Counted from the first letter of the stretch, positions 11,422-24,160 are shown. The stretch is 64,000 nt of DNA from Gigantopelta aegis (GCF_016097555.1 NC_054706.1:24501378-24565377); one strand, 5' to 3'. Notes: generated by a model not told the origin, from the sequence alone. Translations and numbers: made by a program.

Positions 11422-11814
11422 CTGACGTCATTTCTGGGCCCGTATTTTCAAAGCGAGCTTAGCTACGACATATCGTAGCTAGTTACGAGCAAAATACGAA
11501 TGTCGTAGATTTAAGATACGACAGATTTTCGATGGTATCGTAAAGTTCTCTTAGTGTGTCATGATTTACGATATTTGTCGTAAACAAAAATGGGAACTCT
11601 CATTAAATGGATAGAAAAGATGAGGTATTTCCGCGTGACGTCATCAAGGAAATTCCCTCTAAACTTCATCTCGGTACAGCTGACTTGGCAGAATGGATAT
11701 TATGCAAGCGTCCGAACCCCCGACAAAGAGGCCCCGTAAGGAAACCTGGGTTCCACAGAATTGGAAATTTTAATTTCGGATGTGGGGAAGACGTCCAATA
11801 TTGTGTTCTCTTCT

Positions 11815-12982
11815 TAATGCCCGGCGCAGACGAGCGTTTTTTAACGCATGCGTCTTGCGTTAAAAAACGCATCCGTACGAACGCAGTAAAAACGCATCGT
11901 GTGCGACCCCCTCTGCGTTGCGTTTTTTTTTAGCGTTGCGTCGATTTTTCAAATATCAAACATGTTTGATGTTAGAGTCACAAACGCATCCGTCTCCTGT
12001 CGCATCCGTCTAAAAACGCAGGTGTGCGCCTACTTGCGTCTGCGTTGCGTTCACATTTTTATATTGATTTGTTTATTGTATATATCAATACATGTTTACT
12101 CATATTATTATGCACATATCCTAAAAAATCACTTGGTTATTATTTTGCACCATCAACTCAGTTTGCACTCAGCTATTTACCTGTGTGGGCCCTATGTGGG
12201 ATTGGGTGTATATGTATATCTATAATAATTATACCATTATAAAATACACACATATTAAAAACAAATAATACATGAAAAAAATATATACTAGTATCATGTT
12301 TAATTTTATTTTAGAGAAAAAAAATAACAACACGTATAAGATCATTGCGTCATAGATACGTAAAAATGTTAAAGCCTTCACCAAGTGGAAGTACAGGGGA
12401 AAAAAACACTCCTAAAAAACGTTGGATATTGGATAAATGAGCTTTTCTTCAGCCGCATGTGACATCTCTGAGGCCTACGTCTACAAATTTGCAGTGATTC
12501 AGTGATGAATAGAACTGTGAAAACAGACCCGACCATTAAAAATGACTAACATGTAAATGTTTCAACACAAATAATTTCCAACTGCTCATATTTGAAACAA
12601 AGACTAGGCATGTGTAATTAATGACATTTCTAAATAGATGAAAATAAAAAATATAAATGATTGCATTCATTGTACTATGCCTAATAATAATAATTAAAAC
12701 AAACAATTGTGAAATAACAAAGATTTTTATCGTAATAGTATATTATACATAATGTTTTAAATAAAGTTTATTATATTTTAAAATGTATTAATAAGTTACA
12801 TTTAATCTTTGTTATTTTTTCTAGAGTAAAGTATAAATAAATTAATTAATAAAAGAAATCATCAGTGGATCGCAGGAACGCATCGCAGGTAGGCGCGCAC
12901 GAGACGCATCCGTCTGCGTGGAGTCTGCGTTTTTTTAACGCAGACGCATGCGTTAAAAAACGCTCGTCTGCGCCGGGCATTA
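11815..12982. mobile_element. 1.17-kb MITE with perfect 40-bp terminal inverted repeats
   Basis: Bases 11815-11854 and 12943-12982 are exact reverse complements over 40 bp, starting TAATGCCCGGCGCAGACGAG. Both flanks inside the ends are rich in ACGCATCCGTC/TGCGTTGCG motifs. The 850-bp core is AT-rich with no coding content. Perfect ends suggest recent activity or gene conversion. The superfamily is unresolved. Confidence 0.85.
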
Positions 12983-13058
12983 GGCTGCATTAGACCCAGA
13001 ACACAAAGTACTATACACATAATTCAACTTTTAAAAGTATTTGATTATGAATATTTTA

Positions 13059-13127
13059 GACCAGTGGTAAAGCCCTCGCTGGGATCGATCGCCGTCGGTG
13101 GGTTCATTGGGCTATTTCTCGTCTTAG
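13059..13127 (+). mobile_element. SINE head fragment
   Basis: It carries CCAGTGGTAAAGC, GGGATCGATC and CGTCGGTGGGTTCATTGGGC, i.e. the tRNA-like head and the start of the body. The frame at 13064-13327 opens in this repeat and is not a gene. Confidence 0.6.
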
Positions 13128-15320
13128 TAATTTTATACTTCAATAACAAAAAATCACAAATCCAAGAAGGAAAATATACAGCGAAAGAGGCCGTTCAAAT
13201 ATTTGTGTCAAAATTAGACACCCTCCCTACCCCTGTAACGCTAAACCATACACTCCGCAATTTTTCAAAAATTATTTTAAGTTTGGAGACCTCCCCCGTT
13301 TCCAAACAAGACATGCTATGGGTGTAATATAATTTTAAGATGCTGTTTATGTACTTATGAATAAACTTATTTTATTTGATTTGGTTTGTTTTGCGATTTG
13401 GGAAAGCGCTGAACAGTGGCGGGGGGGGGGGGGGGGGGGGGGGGCACGGGGTCATGCCATCCCACCCCTCAATCAAACCTCTTTTTTTTTAAACAATTAA
13501 ATTTTATAAAATCATACATACATACATACATAGTGTGGATTTCCCTCCTCAATAATATGGGTTACCTCCATATACAAGACATGCATATCTGCGCCACTGG
13601 CGTAGCAAGGAATTTTAGGGGGGGGGGGGGGGGAGGGGGCATGTATTTCAACTATTTATAATCATCATTGTGTGTTTACATCTATATATATATAGTTTGT
13701 CCCATCCTCGTACAAAAATGTTTTTTTGTAACTAATTTCAGTTTTGGTTTTAGTTAACAAGAAAAGTAAGTGTTTTGGAAATAAATTCTTTTTTTTACTA
13801 TTTTTGTGTGCAGTTTAGATAACAATCGCTTTGAAATAAATAACTTGTAGTAAATTTCATAGTATGAAAAAGGCGTTCCCTGTGGAAAAAACTATCGCTA
13901 TAACTGTCTACGTTAAACACTGTTGCCGTGACAGTGTTTATGAGAAGGTAAAAAAACAAAACAACAAACAACAAACAAACAAAATATTTTAGTAATATAA
14001 AAGTGGTTTACATAATGTTGTTCAGTACACTCATCCCATGTAACGCTACATAACGTTTGTACATACATCCACCCACCCCCTCAAGCATTCACACAACATA
14101 TTTTACTATCTTAATAATGCAGTATAAATATTATTTAATAAAATAATATTTTATTTATAAAAAATAATCTTTACATTTTTTATTTACCAGTAAGACATTT
14201 CAAATATTAATTTTAGAAAAGTTTCATGTCTATTTTTTGTTACTGTGAATAGTTAAAAATTGTCATTTGGGTTAACTTCAGTAATATTTCTTTTATTTGG
14301 GCTTTCCGATACATTATTTAGGTGCATATCACATTTCACACTTGTGCCTTCTTCAACAACCCTGATCAGACCCCATTATATCGATTAGAAGATTTCTGAA
14401 ATAGGTAGCGTAACAATCAAAGGTCACGGACGTTACGCACAATGTTCGCTCTTACACAACAATGTTTGCGTCCCATTAAATCTCCTGTAATAAGCATAAT
14501 TCGGAACGTACATTTATGTTTTATGCCTCAAATTAATTCCAAAACATTTGCCTACATGGATTTATAACTACATAACATGAATTAATTCACATTAATTATT
14601 TACACGAGACAAAACATTGCAAAACGTCAAAAACGCTATGTAAACGGGTAACATTTGCAAAAGACATTTTATACAAAAGCGCTGAAATTTCCGTTATGAA
14701 CGCGGGAAAATGCTAAAAAAATGTGCCCACGATATCACCTAAAAATGACGTAACTGAAGTAACTGCTAAGTAGATGACTTTGCACACAATTAAGCAAATT
14801 ATGGAAGCAAAAGATGCTCAGACAGACATGTAGACGCCTGCAAAATGTGTCAAGATTTGAGGAGAGTGAATCTGCATTAGTGTAAGCAAATTAACTGTTT
14901 TAGCATTTCTTTCTAAATAAAGTCATATTTGACATATTGTTTGCGCAAAATAATTGTATGAAAAATTAAACTGCTTTAACATTGCTACATCTCGAAATAT
15001 TTGCATATGCTTGTGTCCAATGAAATGTCACAAAATCGAAAAGTATGCACTTTGCCGTAGATATGCATATCTTAAGTTCAAATATTTAATATTTAATGTT
15101 TTATTTGTCATATCTATTTCTTTATTCTAAATATAATTTTTCTTAAAATTTAGAAAAAGTACAACATGGTGATAAATTGATTTTTTTCCAGGGAAATGTC
15201 ACAAAATTAATATATAGTGTGGTGGCTTAAGTCCAAATTTTGGCGATATTGTAACACGTTGGCCCAAAGCACCAAAGCTGGCAAAGTTGTACCTTGGGAC
15301 CATAGAATTGTTGTGAGAAG
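13128..15320. other. No gene seen; two poly-G tracts
   Basis: G runs at 13420-13444 and 13618-13634 lie within AT-rich DNA. No domain-bearing frame or convincing exon is visible. Confidence 0.45.
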
Positions 15321-15339
15321 GGGCTACGCGATTTTAGAC

Positions 15340-15515
15340 GTCAAGGTCGGTCAAGTCAAGGTCAAAAGTCAAATTTAGACATTGTCAATAAAAACACGTT
15401 TAAAGCACTAACCTGGGCACAATTGTACTTTAAGATCATACAGAATATCTGAGATGGGGCTGCCCACTGTTAAAGGTCAAGGTCGTTTCAAGGTCAATGT
15501 CAAATTAAAACTATA
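15340..15515 (+). promoter_or_regulatory. Cluster of AAGGTCA half-sites
   Basis: TCAAGGTC(A/G) occurs repeatedly (about 15340, 15357, 15476 and 15488), with GTCAAGTCAAGG and AAAGTCAAA spacers. This sequence is the extended half-site of ERR/SF-1-type nuclear receptors. No nearby gene is known, so a chance simple repeat is just as likely. Confidence 0.25.
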
Positions 15516-17163
15516 GCGCATTGGTTGCCAACACATATAAATTGCTATTTCTCACTTAAGCAAAAACATGATTGGACTTTAGTGGTATTGCATTTCATTA
15601 ATAATAACCTCTTGCTAACCATGACATAGAACCATCATTTGAATCCAAGATGGCCCCCAAAATGGTCGTCCAAAGAAAAATGTTAGTCAGCCGAGGGCAC
15701 TGAACCTTGCAGTTCGATACCAACAATTGTTCTTTGTAGTTTTTGCATCTGTCGAAGGTGCTGATTGGGGACCTGGTGAGTACAAACTTGGCACATTTTA
15801 GCATTTTGAAATATTCAAAATGGCGTCCACGATGGCCGCCAAATCACACAACTGACAATATATTTGATACAGGTTTACAATCACCTATGACAAAACTATC
15901 GCCTATGACTGGGTTTTAAGGTCAAGGAATTCATTTTGAACTACCCCAGCTCAGACCAAGATGACAGGATATCTCAAGTCTATAAGCTATGAATGTACTG
16001 TAATGCACGAGTTTTGTGACAGATGTCAGTGCCAGTATACATGATGACATTGCTTGGGCGATCTGACGGATTCTGTCAACGATTTAAAGTAGTACACAGC
16101 TATTTACAGAAATGTCTTTGAAAGCAGTCATGCCAAAGGACCCCAACATGCAGCGAGAGGGCTAATAATAAATCAGGCAGATGCCGCGGTAACTCGTGGG
16201 GAAGCTAATATTCAGTGTGCATATGACTTGTACCAGTTTTCCTGAGCAATCTCTAGGAAGGAAAATCACATAAATTCAGACGTCGTATATTCAGATATCT
16301 TGAAAGTATCCCGAGAAATAAAGTTCAGAGTTAGGCTACAAGGTTATTCGTGAAAATCGGAAGATACATCAAGTTAGAGCAACTACGAATTCAAAGCAGC
16401 TACTTATCAGAAGCTGGACATGTTACGAATGCGACAGTGAAAGCTGAGAATGAGAATCATTCTTTAATTGAAGGAAGTGAAGAGAACAATGAAACAGATC
16501 ATACCAAGCGTTGATCAACAATCACTGTTTTATCTAGAACTGAACCAGAAGAATACATGTTTAAATGTAGGGCTAAAACTAGTTTAGTTCGCACTGAAAC
16601 TGACGAGTGAACTGCTACATAGAGAGCTGGGAGTGTGGTGCTGAAGGGACTGTATTTTGCAAAGGTGGGAGACTTAAAGTATAAAGTAATACGTGGAAAA
16701 CAGCCAACTGTTTGACGTACAGTTTGTCATGTACATTTGCAGCAACATCAACTGTGAAAATGACAGTTTTCCGAAAGCGAAGATGAACACCAAGATGTAT
16801 TGCAGTGTGTTGATATCTGTCACTTTGCTCGCTAAGACAAGTATTTGCAATGCATATGTGTACGTGTAATAAATTGAGAATAATTATACTAGTATTTATA
16901 ATACATAAAGTATACAGTACAACTGAAGTTGTGTTTATTGTCAAATTAAAGTGAATAGTTTAATATACAGGTTTTAACAACGTTATAAACAGATGGCGTC
17001 ATTTTGACCTTTTTGACGTTACCGTTTGAGGTACGAACATTGTGCGTAACGTCGTTGCAATACACTGTTTTAAAGTTTTGACGGCAAAATACTTCAAGTT
17101 TACAAAACTGGGGAGCTGTATCTTCGTCATGAAATAAGAAGTAGGGCGCCATATTGGTTTGTA
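15516..17163. other. No gene seen
   Basis: Two AAGATGGC-containing patches occur (about 15645 and 15825). Minus-strand frames at 16615-16944 and 16946-17152 carry no known domain. Confidence 0.4.
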
Positions 17164-17805
17164 GTCTACGACAGGTAGGAACTTACGATGTATTTACGAT
17201 ATTTTGGAGTTACGACAATTTCGAAAATACGCTACGACATGAACATTTTCCCGCAGTCACTTACGACGGATTTACGACATATCGTGGCTAAGATGGCTTC
17301 AAAAATATGGGCCCAGATTTACAAATTACGTCACATCGTATTTAAAACATTACACAAGGCTGCCGCAGAGTATGATTCTTAATGTAAAGTAAATCCATGA
17401 AAGGAGGACTGATTAACTGATTTAAGAAAGTGTAGCAATGATGTTAAATTAAAAACCGTTTTTGTAAAAAATAAAAGAAAGTACGTAATACATACAGCGC
17501 TTCACGTACGTTGTTCTCGCTTCCTATGCTACACGATCTCGTGGTATCATTGCGCAAAATAAACTTGTGCAATAAATAGGGAGCGAAAACAACGTATGTG
17601 AAGTTCTGCGTATATATCATCTGGTAGGCCCTATATCTCGGGATTCTGTCATATTTTAATGCCATAATGCTCTAAAATACATTTTTTCACACACTGTTCC
17701 AAACCCCATGTTGTCTTATTTCCAGAAGGCAATATTGTTTTCTTAGGACATTCTTCTATTCTAAAAATATAACAGCAGACCATATTTTACTTCCTATTTC
17801 GAGCC

Positions 17806-17906
17806 CTGGGGCCTACTTCACAAAAGGCTACTTCGCAAGTATTTTAGCATTGCACTGCGAGATCTCAAAGTTGCGAGACTTTAGTGAATTATGCCCCTGG
17901 ACTGTA
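17806..17906. mobile_element. Short GGGGCCTACTTCAC-ended MITE
   Basis: The ends GGGGCCTACTTCACAAAAG and (reverse complement) GGGGCATAATTCACTAAAG face each other about 100 bp apart. A similar end, TTTGGGCCTAATTCACGAAG, stands alone at about 34892. Confidence 0.5.
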
Positions 17907-18067
17907 TATTCATAACAGATTTTTTATTAAACTCGTTCAATGTTTCATCTCATATAGGCCATGTGACCTTCGCACGAAAATATGGGACATAACTCGGCCA
18001 TTATCGCTTCAAAAAATCAACACTATCGAAGTTTACTCCCATACATCGGAAATGTTCAAAATGGTCA

Positions 18068-18778
18068 ATGATAGCAAAGATTTTATTTAACTCCTTCCCG
18101 GCACGGAACATTTTAGGGCAAGAAGGGTACTTCGGGCTGCCGTTTACATTTGCGGATCCAGAGGAGGGTCATACGGGAGGGTCATACGGGTTCCAAAACG
18201 GGTCATACGAGAACCAAAACTGGCGGCTCAACCCTTCTGCGACGCCGCCCCCAGCCCAGCCCGAGTCGAGGAAACCTGCTACGCCGGAACCGTCGACCAC
18301 CGAGAGGGACAGACTCAACACCGCGGTGTGTGAGACGCCCCGTAAAGACCCTCCATCGCCGACCACTACGTGGCCCAGACAAAACTGGCCGGTATCCCCG
18401 GTACTGCCAGTCGTCAAGCCACCGGCCCGATCAGCCGCCGTTGAAAAGAGGAAGGCCGTCACTCAGCCGATAGACCAACCTGACTAGGCCCGGCCTCCAC
18501 CTTCACAAGCACCGTCCCCCTCCGACTCGGAAGCCGTCTGGAAAGTTCAGATAGGGAAAATCAGGTCCGGCTTCCTGGAGTTCGTGCAGGGGGACACCTC
18601 GGATCCGGCATCACTGATGAGCGGGCTAATGAAACCAGAACTAAAACAACTGCCTGGTGGAAGCGCTCACGAGCTACACACCATCAAATCTACAGTCGGC
18701 AAGACGGTGTTGGTACTAACTCAGCGCCGAGAAGGAGTCTACCGACAAGCGGTCCTGGTTAGAGAGATGGATAGTTAA
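18068..18778 (+). pseudogene. GC-rich open frame with one in-frame TAG, unidentified
   Basis: A single frame runs from ATG at 18068 to TAA at 18776-18778, broken only by TAG at 18485-18487. The first part is proline/threonine/arginine-rich and of low complexity. The second has a more ordinary make-up (..GKTVLVLTQRREGVYRQAV..). Base composition jumps to GC-rich relative to the AT-rich surroundings. The stretch GCGGATCCAGAGGAGG near 18152 also occurs at about 6866. It could be an old retroelement gag-like frame, a retrocopy or part of a host gene. I recognise no domain. Confidence 0.35.
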
Positions 18779-19074
18779 ACGAGTTATCATCATCATCAAG
18801 ACGAAAAAAAGAAACACGTGATGGTATAGCCATAAAATCTGTTTATACTAGTATACAATCCAGAGTTTATTACTGCACTTTTCCCCCTGTTTTTTCAATG
18901 TTGAAATAGACCAACAAGTTCGCCTATTGGCATAAATAGTCTTGACCGATATAATTTTTTAGAATTTGTATTCTCCCGAATAACGTTATAAAAGGCGAAG
19001 TGTAACTGGTCGATATTATAAATTGTTATTTATAGATGAAATGTCACCTGGACATAGGAGTCCAGGCAATGCTG

Positions 19075-19275
19075 TTAGATCTACTGGTGAGACCAGTAGA
19101 GCTAATTTTAATCAGATTGCTTGGGCAGGTAAGTGTTTCGACCCCCAATACTCTCCCCCTTCACCCGTTTCCTCTTTAAGATTTTATGTCAAAATTACCA
19201 AACGTTTAACATCCAATAGCCGATGATTAATAAATCAGTATGCTCTAACATTTATGTCGTTAAACAAAACAAACT
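19075..19275 (+). mobile_element. SINE family 2, 3' part
   Basis: It runs from GTTTCGACCCCCAATAC through CTTTAAGATTTTATGTC, AAAATTACCAAACGTTTAAC and CCGATGATTAATAAATC to GTCGTTAAACAAAAC. The tail is shared with 24715-24810 and 30625-30720. Confidence 0.65.
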
Positions 19276-19765
19276 AACTTTACCCTTTCCATACTAAATC
19301 ATATTTATTTGAATTTGTTGATTATAACACTCGTAAAATTAAGAAGTGAAAACGTCCAATGTCTGCTTTAGTATATTTTATATAAAAAAATATATATACA
19401 TGCTCAATGTGGTATACAAACTAAACTTTGAAAGTTTTACTAACACTTTATAAAATATTAATTCTCAAATAGGAAGGTACGATTGTCAATAATACGTTGG
19501 CAAGACGAAACCGGTTTTAACGAAATACTCTAGTACCGTATTCTCAACCGAACGTTCTTCGTACAATTTCAAATTCGCAAACGCACGTGTTAACTAAAAC
19601 TGACAACAAGCTGTCGTTTGTGCTTTGCCGAGAAATGGCGGCACAGGCGGTCAATCGAGCGTATATTTTTGACGATCTCCGTTGATAGCGAACACACACA
19701 AGTTTTTAAAAGTGCATTTGAGCTTGTATTTCATATTTGTACATGATGTTATAATATGGTAACCA
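19262..19765 (-). repeat. 490-bp dispersed repeat, copy 2
   Basis: Reverse-complement partner of 1275-1760. It contains the paired ATGGCGGCACAGGCGG short frame at about 19635, which stops after 15 codons. Confidence 0.6.
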
Positions 19766-19835
19766 GAGACTGTAACTTTAAAAAGTATTGTTGGACAAAC
19801 ACTTGTGACAATGGCTTCTAAATAAGGAATCTCTA

Positions 19836-20675
19836 TTAAAGGGACACACCCTAGTTACGGCTAGTTGTTAACCATTACTGCGTTGTTTTTCGCTATTAAA
19901 CCCATTTTTTCACAAATAAAATTGCACTTTACTTACATTTTATTATTTAGAATACACATTTCCATTCACCTGAAGTGCTTTTTGGTAATCCTGGTAATCC
20001 TGATGTTTGTAAAACCACGAAATGCATTTTTTGTATTTCTTAAAATGCCTCGCGCACTCGAGAAAAAACCGTTGAGCAAGCGAGGTCCAATCTATTTTTA
20101 GAGGGAATCTTCCTGTGTAAACGTCACAGACGTTGGTATACCACGTGACCGTTATCATTTTGGTTCGGTTTGTTTTCTCGTGCACGGTTCGCGCAATCAA
20201 CATCCGATTTGTTGTCGTTTACTTGTTGTTCATTTGTGAGATTTTTCTTCACAGTTCGTGAAAATTTTCAGTAACAATAAAGTTCAGACAAGTAAGTGTC
20301 TCAATACAAAATGTTACAAACCCTTAAAACCAATAATTTTGCTAAGTCTTACATGATCTGGAGAGGGGATACAACCAGGACAGAACAGTTGGAACATGTC
20401 CAGGAGAGGTGAAAGGAACGCACCCCTTGTCTGTGAAATTTGTCGTGCTGTAGGCATTGTTGTGCTTCGAGCGACATCTACCGGTGACATCAGAATACTA
20501 ACTTTCAAAATTATTTCAAACAATTGGGACATGGGGATTCCCATGGTATTTATCGATATAAAACCTGCGTTTTCACTCCATTTGATAAAAACGTGATCTA
20601 AGTGTGTTACAGGTTTGTAGATTAACCAAATTGTAATTTATTTTCGCTGGATGGAACTAGGGTGTGCGGCTTTAA
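19836..20675. mobile_element. TTAA-ended MITE family B, 840-bp copy
   Basis: Ends TTAAAGGGACACACCCTAGTT and AACTAGGGTGTGCGGCTTTAA are inverted. The 3' subterminal block TGTTACAGGTTTGTAGATTA is shared with 48747-49130, a shorter relative. No transposase frame is present. Confidence 0.8.
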
Positions 20676-20699
20676 ACAAATACGAAAACTAACCACAAA

Positions 20700-20985
20700 T
20701 GACAACACATTTGAAACTTCACTTTTTTTCATTTTATTATGGATGTCCATTATATTTGCACCATTAAAGATAAATTAAAAACAACATAGTAATGTGTGTT
20801 GAATCGAACAACTTGCTAGATCCCGTATAGGTTCCGTCTTCTCAAACTGTTTCAATAATGAAGTGGGGGTGGGGGGTGGGGGGTGGGGGGCTAGTGATTT
20901 TTCCTGGGGACTAATAACTTTCCTCAGGTACTAGTCCCCCGGGCCAGTGAAAATAATTCCTAATTTCTACCACTGTATTATAAAT
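20700..20985 (-). repeat. Dispersed repeat, inverted relative of 25195-25390
   Basis: Shared blocks include TTATGGATGTCCATTATATT, AACAACTTGCT and GGGGACTA..ACTTTCCTCAG..ACTAGTCCCC, ending in TTTCTACCACTG. A G-rich simple repeat sits in the middle. Confidence 0.6.
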
Positions 20986-21316
20986 ACTAACACTCTTTCA
21001 CACCTTGGAAGAAAGTTAACCGTTTGGGGACCAGTGATCTTTTATTAGCTTCCAGGACATCCGGGCTACTTTGTCTGATCTTTGTTCAAAAAAGTGCCGC
21101 CGATCAGGCCCACGACTGGTGGCTGGCTATAAAAGGGAGTACGGGGTTGAAATCGAGTAACGAGCTACTCTTGGCATACTAAGTTCCAAAAAATATATAT
21201 CTCCCCCTCTCTATTTAGACGGACCGTTAAAAAATGCGCTAAATTTCTATCATTCAAATTGCGCACCCTTTTCTCTTTGGCTTAGTCCTACGGGACATTC
21301 CAAATTCCATAACACC

Positions 21317-21372
<56 letters not shown>

Positions 21373-21890
21373 ACCACCCATCTGCTACCGAGTACAGGCG
21401 GTCCCCTCTCCCACCCAACCGAACCCTTTCTTGTCTTTGGGCTAAAACAGTTTGCTCTGAATGTGCACGTTAAACCTTATGAACCGACCTGACCTGAAAT
21501 CGAGGAGTCCAGTCAATGTAATTATCGTGACAAGATGTAAGTGTCTTGGCACCATTGGTGTCGGTTACCGATATTTGTCACGTGGGGAATATCACCTTGG
21601 ATAGTTTTGTGTTGTGTTGTGTGGGAGATGGAGATGGAGATAGTTTGACAGTGGGGCATGTTAAGATTTTTTTTTCTTTTTGCTCAGAGATGGTGTTTGT
21701 GTGGTGTAAGCTTTCTTTTGCTAGGGGCTAAGTATCACTTTAAAATATTTAATGATACTACATTTATTATAATTGTAGAACTAACTGTTAGGGGATATCT
21801 ACTCTCGTGTAATAATTCACCTGGTGATAGTCGAGATTCGGCCTTAGACTTAAGGTGAAGATGATTATTATTATTATTGACATAATCCAA
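20986..21890. other. No gene seen; poly-C/(CA)n tract
   Basis: C15-(CA)n lies at 21306-21370. Frames at 21546-21858 show no domain. Confidence 0.45.
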
Positions 21891-21893
21891 GTT

Positions 21894-22266
21894 GACCGGC
21901 CTCGGTGGCGTCGTTGTTAGGCCATCGGTCAACAGGCTGGTGGGTACTGGGTTCGGATCCCAGTCGAGGCATGGGATTTTTAATCCAGATACCGACTCCA
22001 AACCCTGAGTGAGTGCTCCGCAAGGCTCAGTGGGTAGGTGTAAACCACTTGCACCGACCAGTGATCCATAACTGGTTCAACGAAGGCCATGGTTTGTGCT
22101 ATCCTGCCTGTGGGAAGCGCAAATAAAATATCCCTTGCTGATAATCGGAAAGAGTAGCCCATGAAGTGGCGACAGCGGGTTTCCTCTCAAAATATGTGTC
22201 TGACGCCATATAACCGTAAATAAAATGTGTTGAGTGCGTCGTTAAATAAAACATTTCTTTCTTTCT
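21894..22266 (+). mobile_element. SINE, CGGCCTCGG head, second copy
   Basis: Very close to 5141-5530, but it lacks the TGTGGTCCTTAACCATATG segment near the tail. A clean target duplication was not found. Confidence 0.85.
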
Positions 22267-23320
22267 AATCCATTACATAGTTATATTTCTATATAGTGAT
22301 CCTCGTGATAGACCATGTCCTTCACAATTTAACTATAAACGATAGTCATTATTATGTCTGATATATCGAATTTTTAGCTTCTGTTATATGGATATGTAGC
22401 CTAAATAAATAAGTGAGACATGATTAGTTGTTGGTGTTTTATTTATCTAGTGGATGAAATTAGTACCTGGACTACAGGAGATCATTTGTTTATTGAGACC
22501 TTTTTATCACTGTTATAATGCCACAAAAGCAGCTGGTAAACTCCAAGATGGAGAAACGAGCCATGGCATATTATTCCATATATATGTGAGGGCGTGGGTA
22601 CCGTGACAATTGTGATCTTAACTACGATGCAGATTTATACTATTGTCTTAAATTACGAAGAAAATGTACAATAGGTTGCACTATGACACTTAAAATTCCA
22701 CAGGCGACAATGTTAACAAATGTGGCTATAAAACCAAACTATGACCCATAAATGTGAATATTCCAAACCCTCCCCTAAAGTGGAACCTTACATGGCTCAT
22801 TTTCTATAATATGTAACCATATATATTTTTACAACACTCCTAGTTTTGTACAACATTATAGTACTTAGTCTTACAGATGTGCAGACAGAATGTCAATGGA
22901 CAGGATGTCAACGGATAAAATGTCAGAGGTCAAAATGTCAATGGAAAAAATTCAATGGACAAAGTGTCTACCATTAATGTAGTATCTGGGTTAAAATGTC
23001 AAACTGTGTGTATTTGTGTGGATTATCATGAGAAATCCTTCCTAGAGGTCAGGGTTAGGAAAATTAAGATTCTTGATCATTACAACATTTGGAGTAATTT
23101 AAGGACGCTCCATTGTTGGTTGTACGTACGCCTGATCTTGATTTAAAAAAAAAAAAAGAAGAAAAAAAAAAAGTGTTACTGGCATTAATTTCCCCATCAA
23201 CCATGTTGTTCCCTTACTGAGAAAATCATCTACATATTTACTGCTGTCAAATGTATACAAGCGGTGTTTTGATTGGTCAGATAGAAGGTTATGTCAAATA
23301 AAAGGTTATACAATTAAAAG
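22267..23320. other. No gene seen
   Basis: AT-rich sequence. A loose tandem AATGTCAATGGACA/AATGTCAGAGGTCA pattern lies at about 22890-22970. An A-rich tract lies at 23145-23172. Confidence 0.45.
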
Positions 23321-23323
<3 letters not shown>

Positions 23324-23382
<59 letters not shown>

Positions 23383-24160
23383 TCTCTCCTCTCTCTCTCC
23401 TCTCTCTTCCTCTCTCTCTCTTTTTCCTACCTCTCTCTCTCTCTCTTCCTCCTCTCCTCTCTTCCTCTCCCCCTCTCTCTCTTCTCTCCCTCTCTCTCTC
23501 TCTCTCTCTCTCCTCCCCCTCTTTCTTCCTCTCCTCTCTCCCTCTCCTCGTCTCCTCTCTCTCTCCTCTCTCCTCTCTCTCTACCTCTCTCTTTCTCCTC
23601 TCTCCTCTCTCTCCTCCTCTCTCTCCTCTTCCTCTGTCTCTCTTCCTCCTCCCTCTCCTCTTCTCCTCTCTCTCTCTCTCTCCCTCTCTCTCTCTACCTC
23701 CCTCTTCTTCTTCCTCCCTCCCTCTGTCTCTCTTCCTCTCTCCTCTCTCCTCTCTATCTCTCTCTCTCTCTCTCCCTCCTCCCTCTTTCTTCCCCTCCCT
23801 CTCCCTCTGTCTCTCTTCCTCCCTCTCTTCCTCCTCTCTCTCCCTCTCTCTTTCTCCCTACCTCCCCCTCTCTCTCTCTTCCTCCCCTCTCTTCCCCTCT
23901 CTTCTCCCCTCCTCTCACTTTCTTCCTCCCTCTCCCTTCCTCCCCCTCTGCTCTCTTCTCTTCTCTTCCTCTCTCTCTCTCTCTCTCTCTCCATCTCTAC
24001 CTCCCTCTTTCTTCCTCCCTCCCCCTCTGTCTCTCTTCCTCCCTCTCTTCCTCTCTCTCTCTCTCTCTCTCCTTACCTCCCTCTTTCTTCTTCCCCCCCT
24101 CCCTCCCCCTCTGTCTCTCTTCCTCTCTATCTCTCTCTATCCCCCCCCCTCCTCCCACCT
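23324..24160 (+). repeat. 840-bp CT-rich low-complexity tract
   Basis: Pure (CT)n at the start grades into CTTCCTCCCTC-type mixtures. The long Arg/Glu frames on the minus strand are artefacts of this tract. Confidence 0.9.

Larger units (their letters stand above)
11437..17313. mobile_element. 5.9-kb block bounded by GGGCCC inverted repeats
   Basis: The left end is GGGCCCGTATTTTCAAAGC followed by ..CTTAGCTACGACATATCG. The right end, reverse-complemented, is GGGCCCATATTTTTGAAGC followed by ..CTTAGCCACGATATGTCG. Each subterminal 130 bp is studded with TACGAC/GTCGTA motifs. No transposase is recognised inside. The interior holds a nested MITE, a SINE piece and AT-rich DNA. I could not find a clear target duplication, so the ends might be two separate solo ends. 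The frame at 11607-11933 (108 codons) matches nothing I know. Confidence 0.6.

Noticed and set aside
13064..13327. 87-codon frame with a hydrophobic start
   Set aside because: The start lies in a SINE head fragment, and the apparent signal peptide is SINE sequence.
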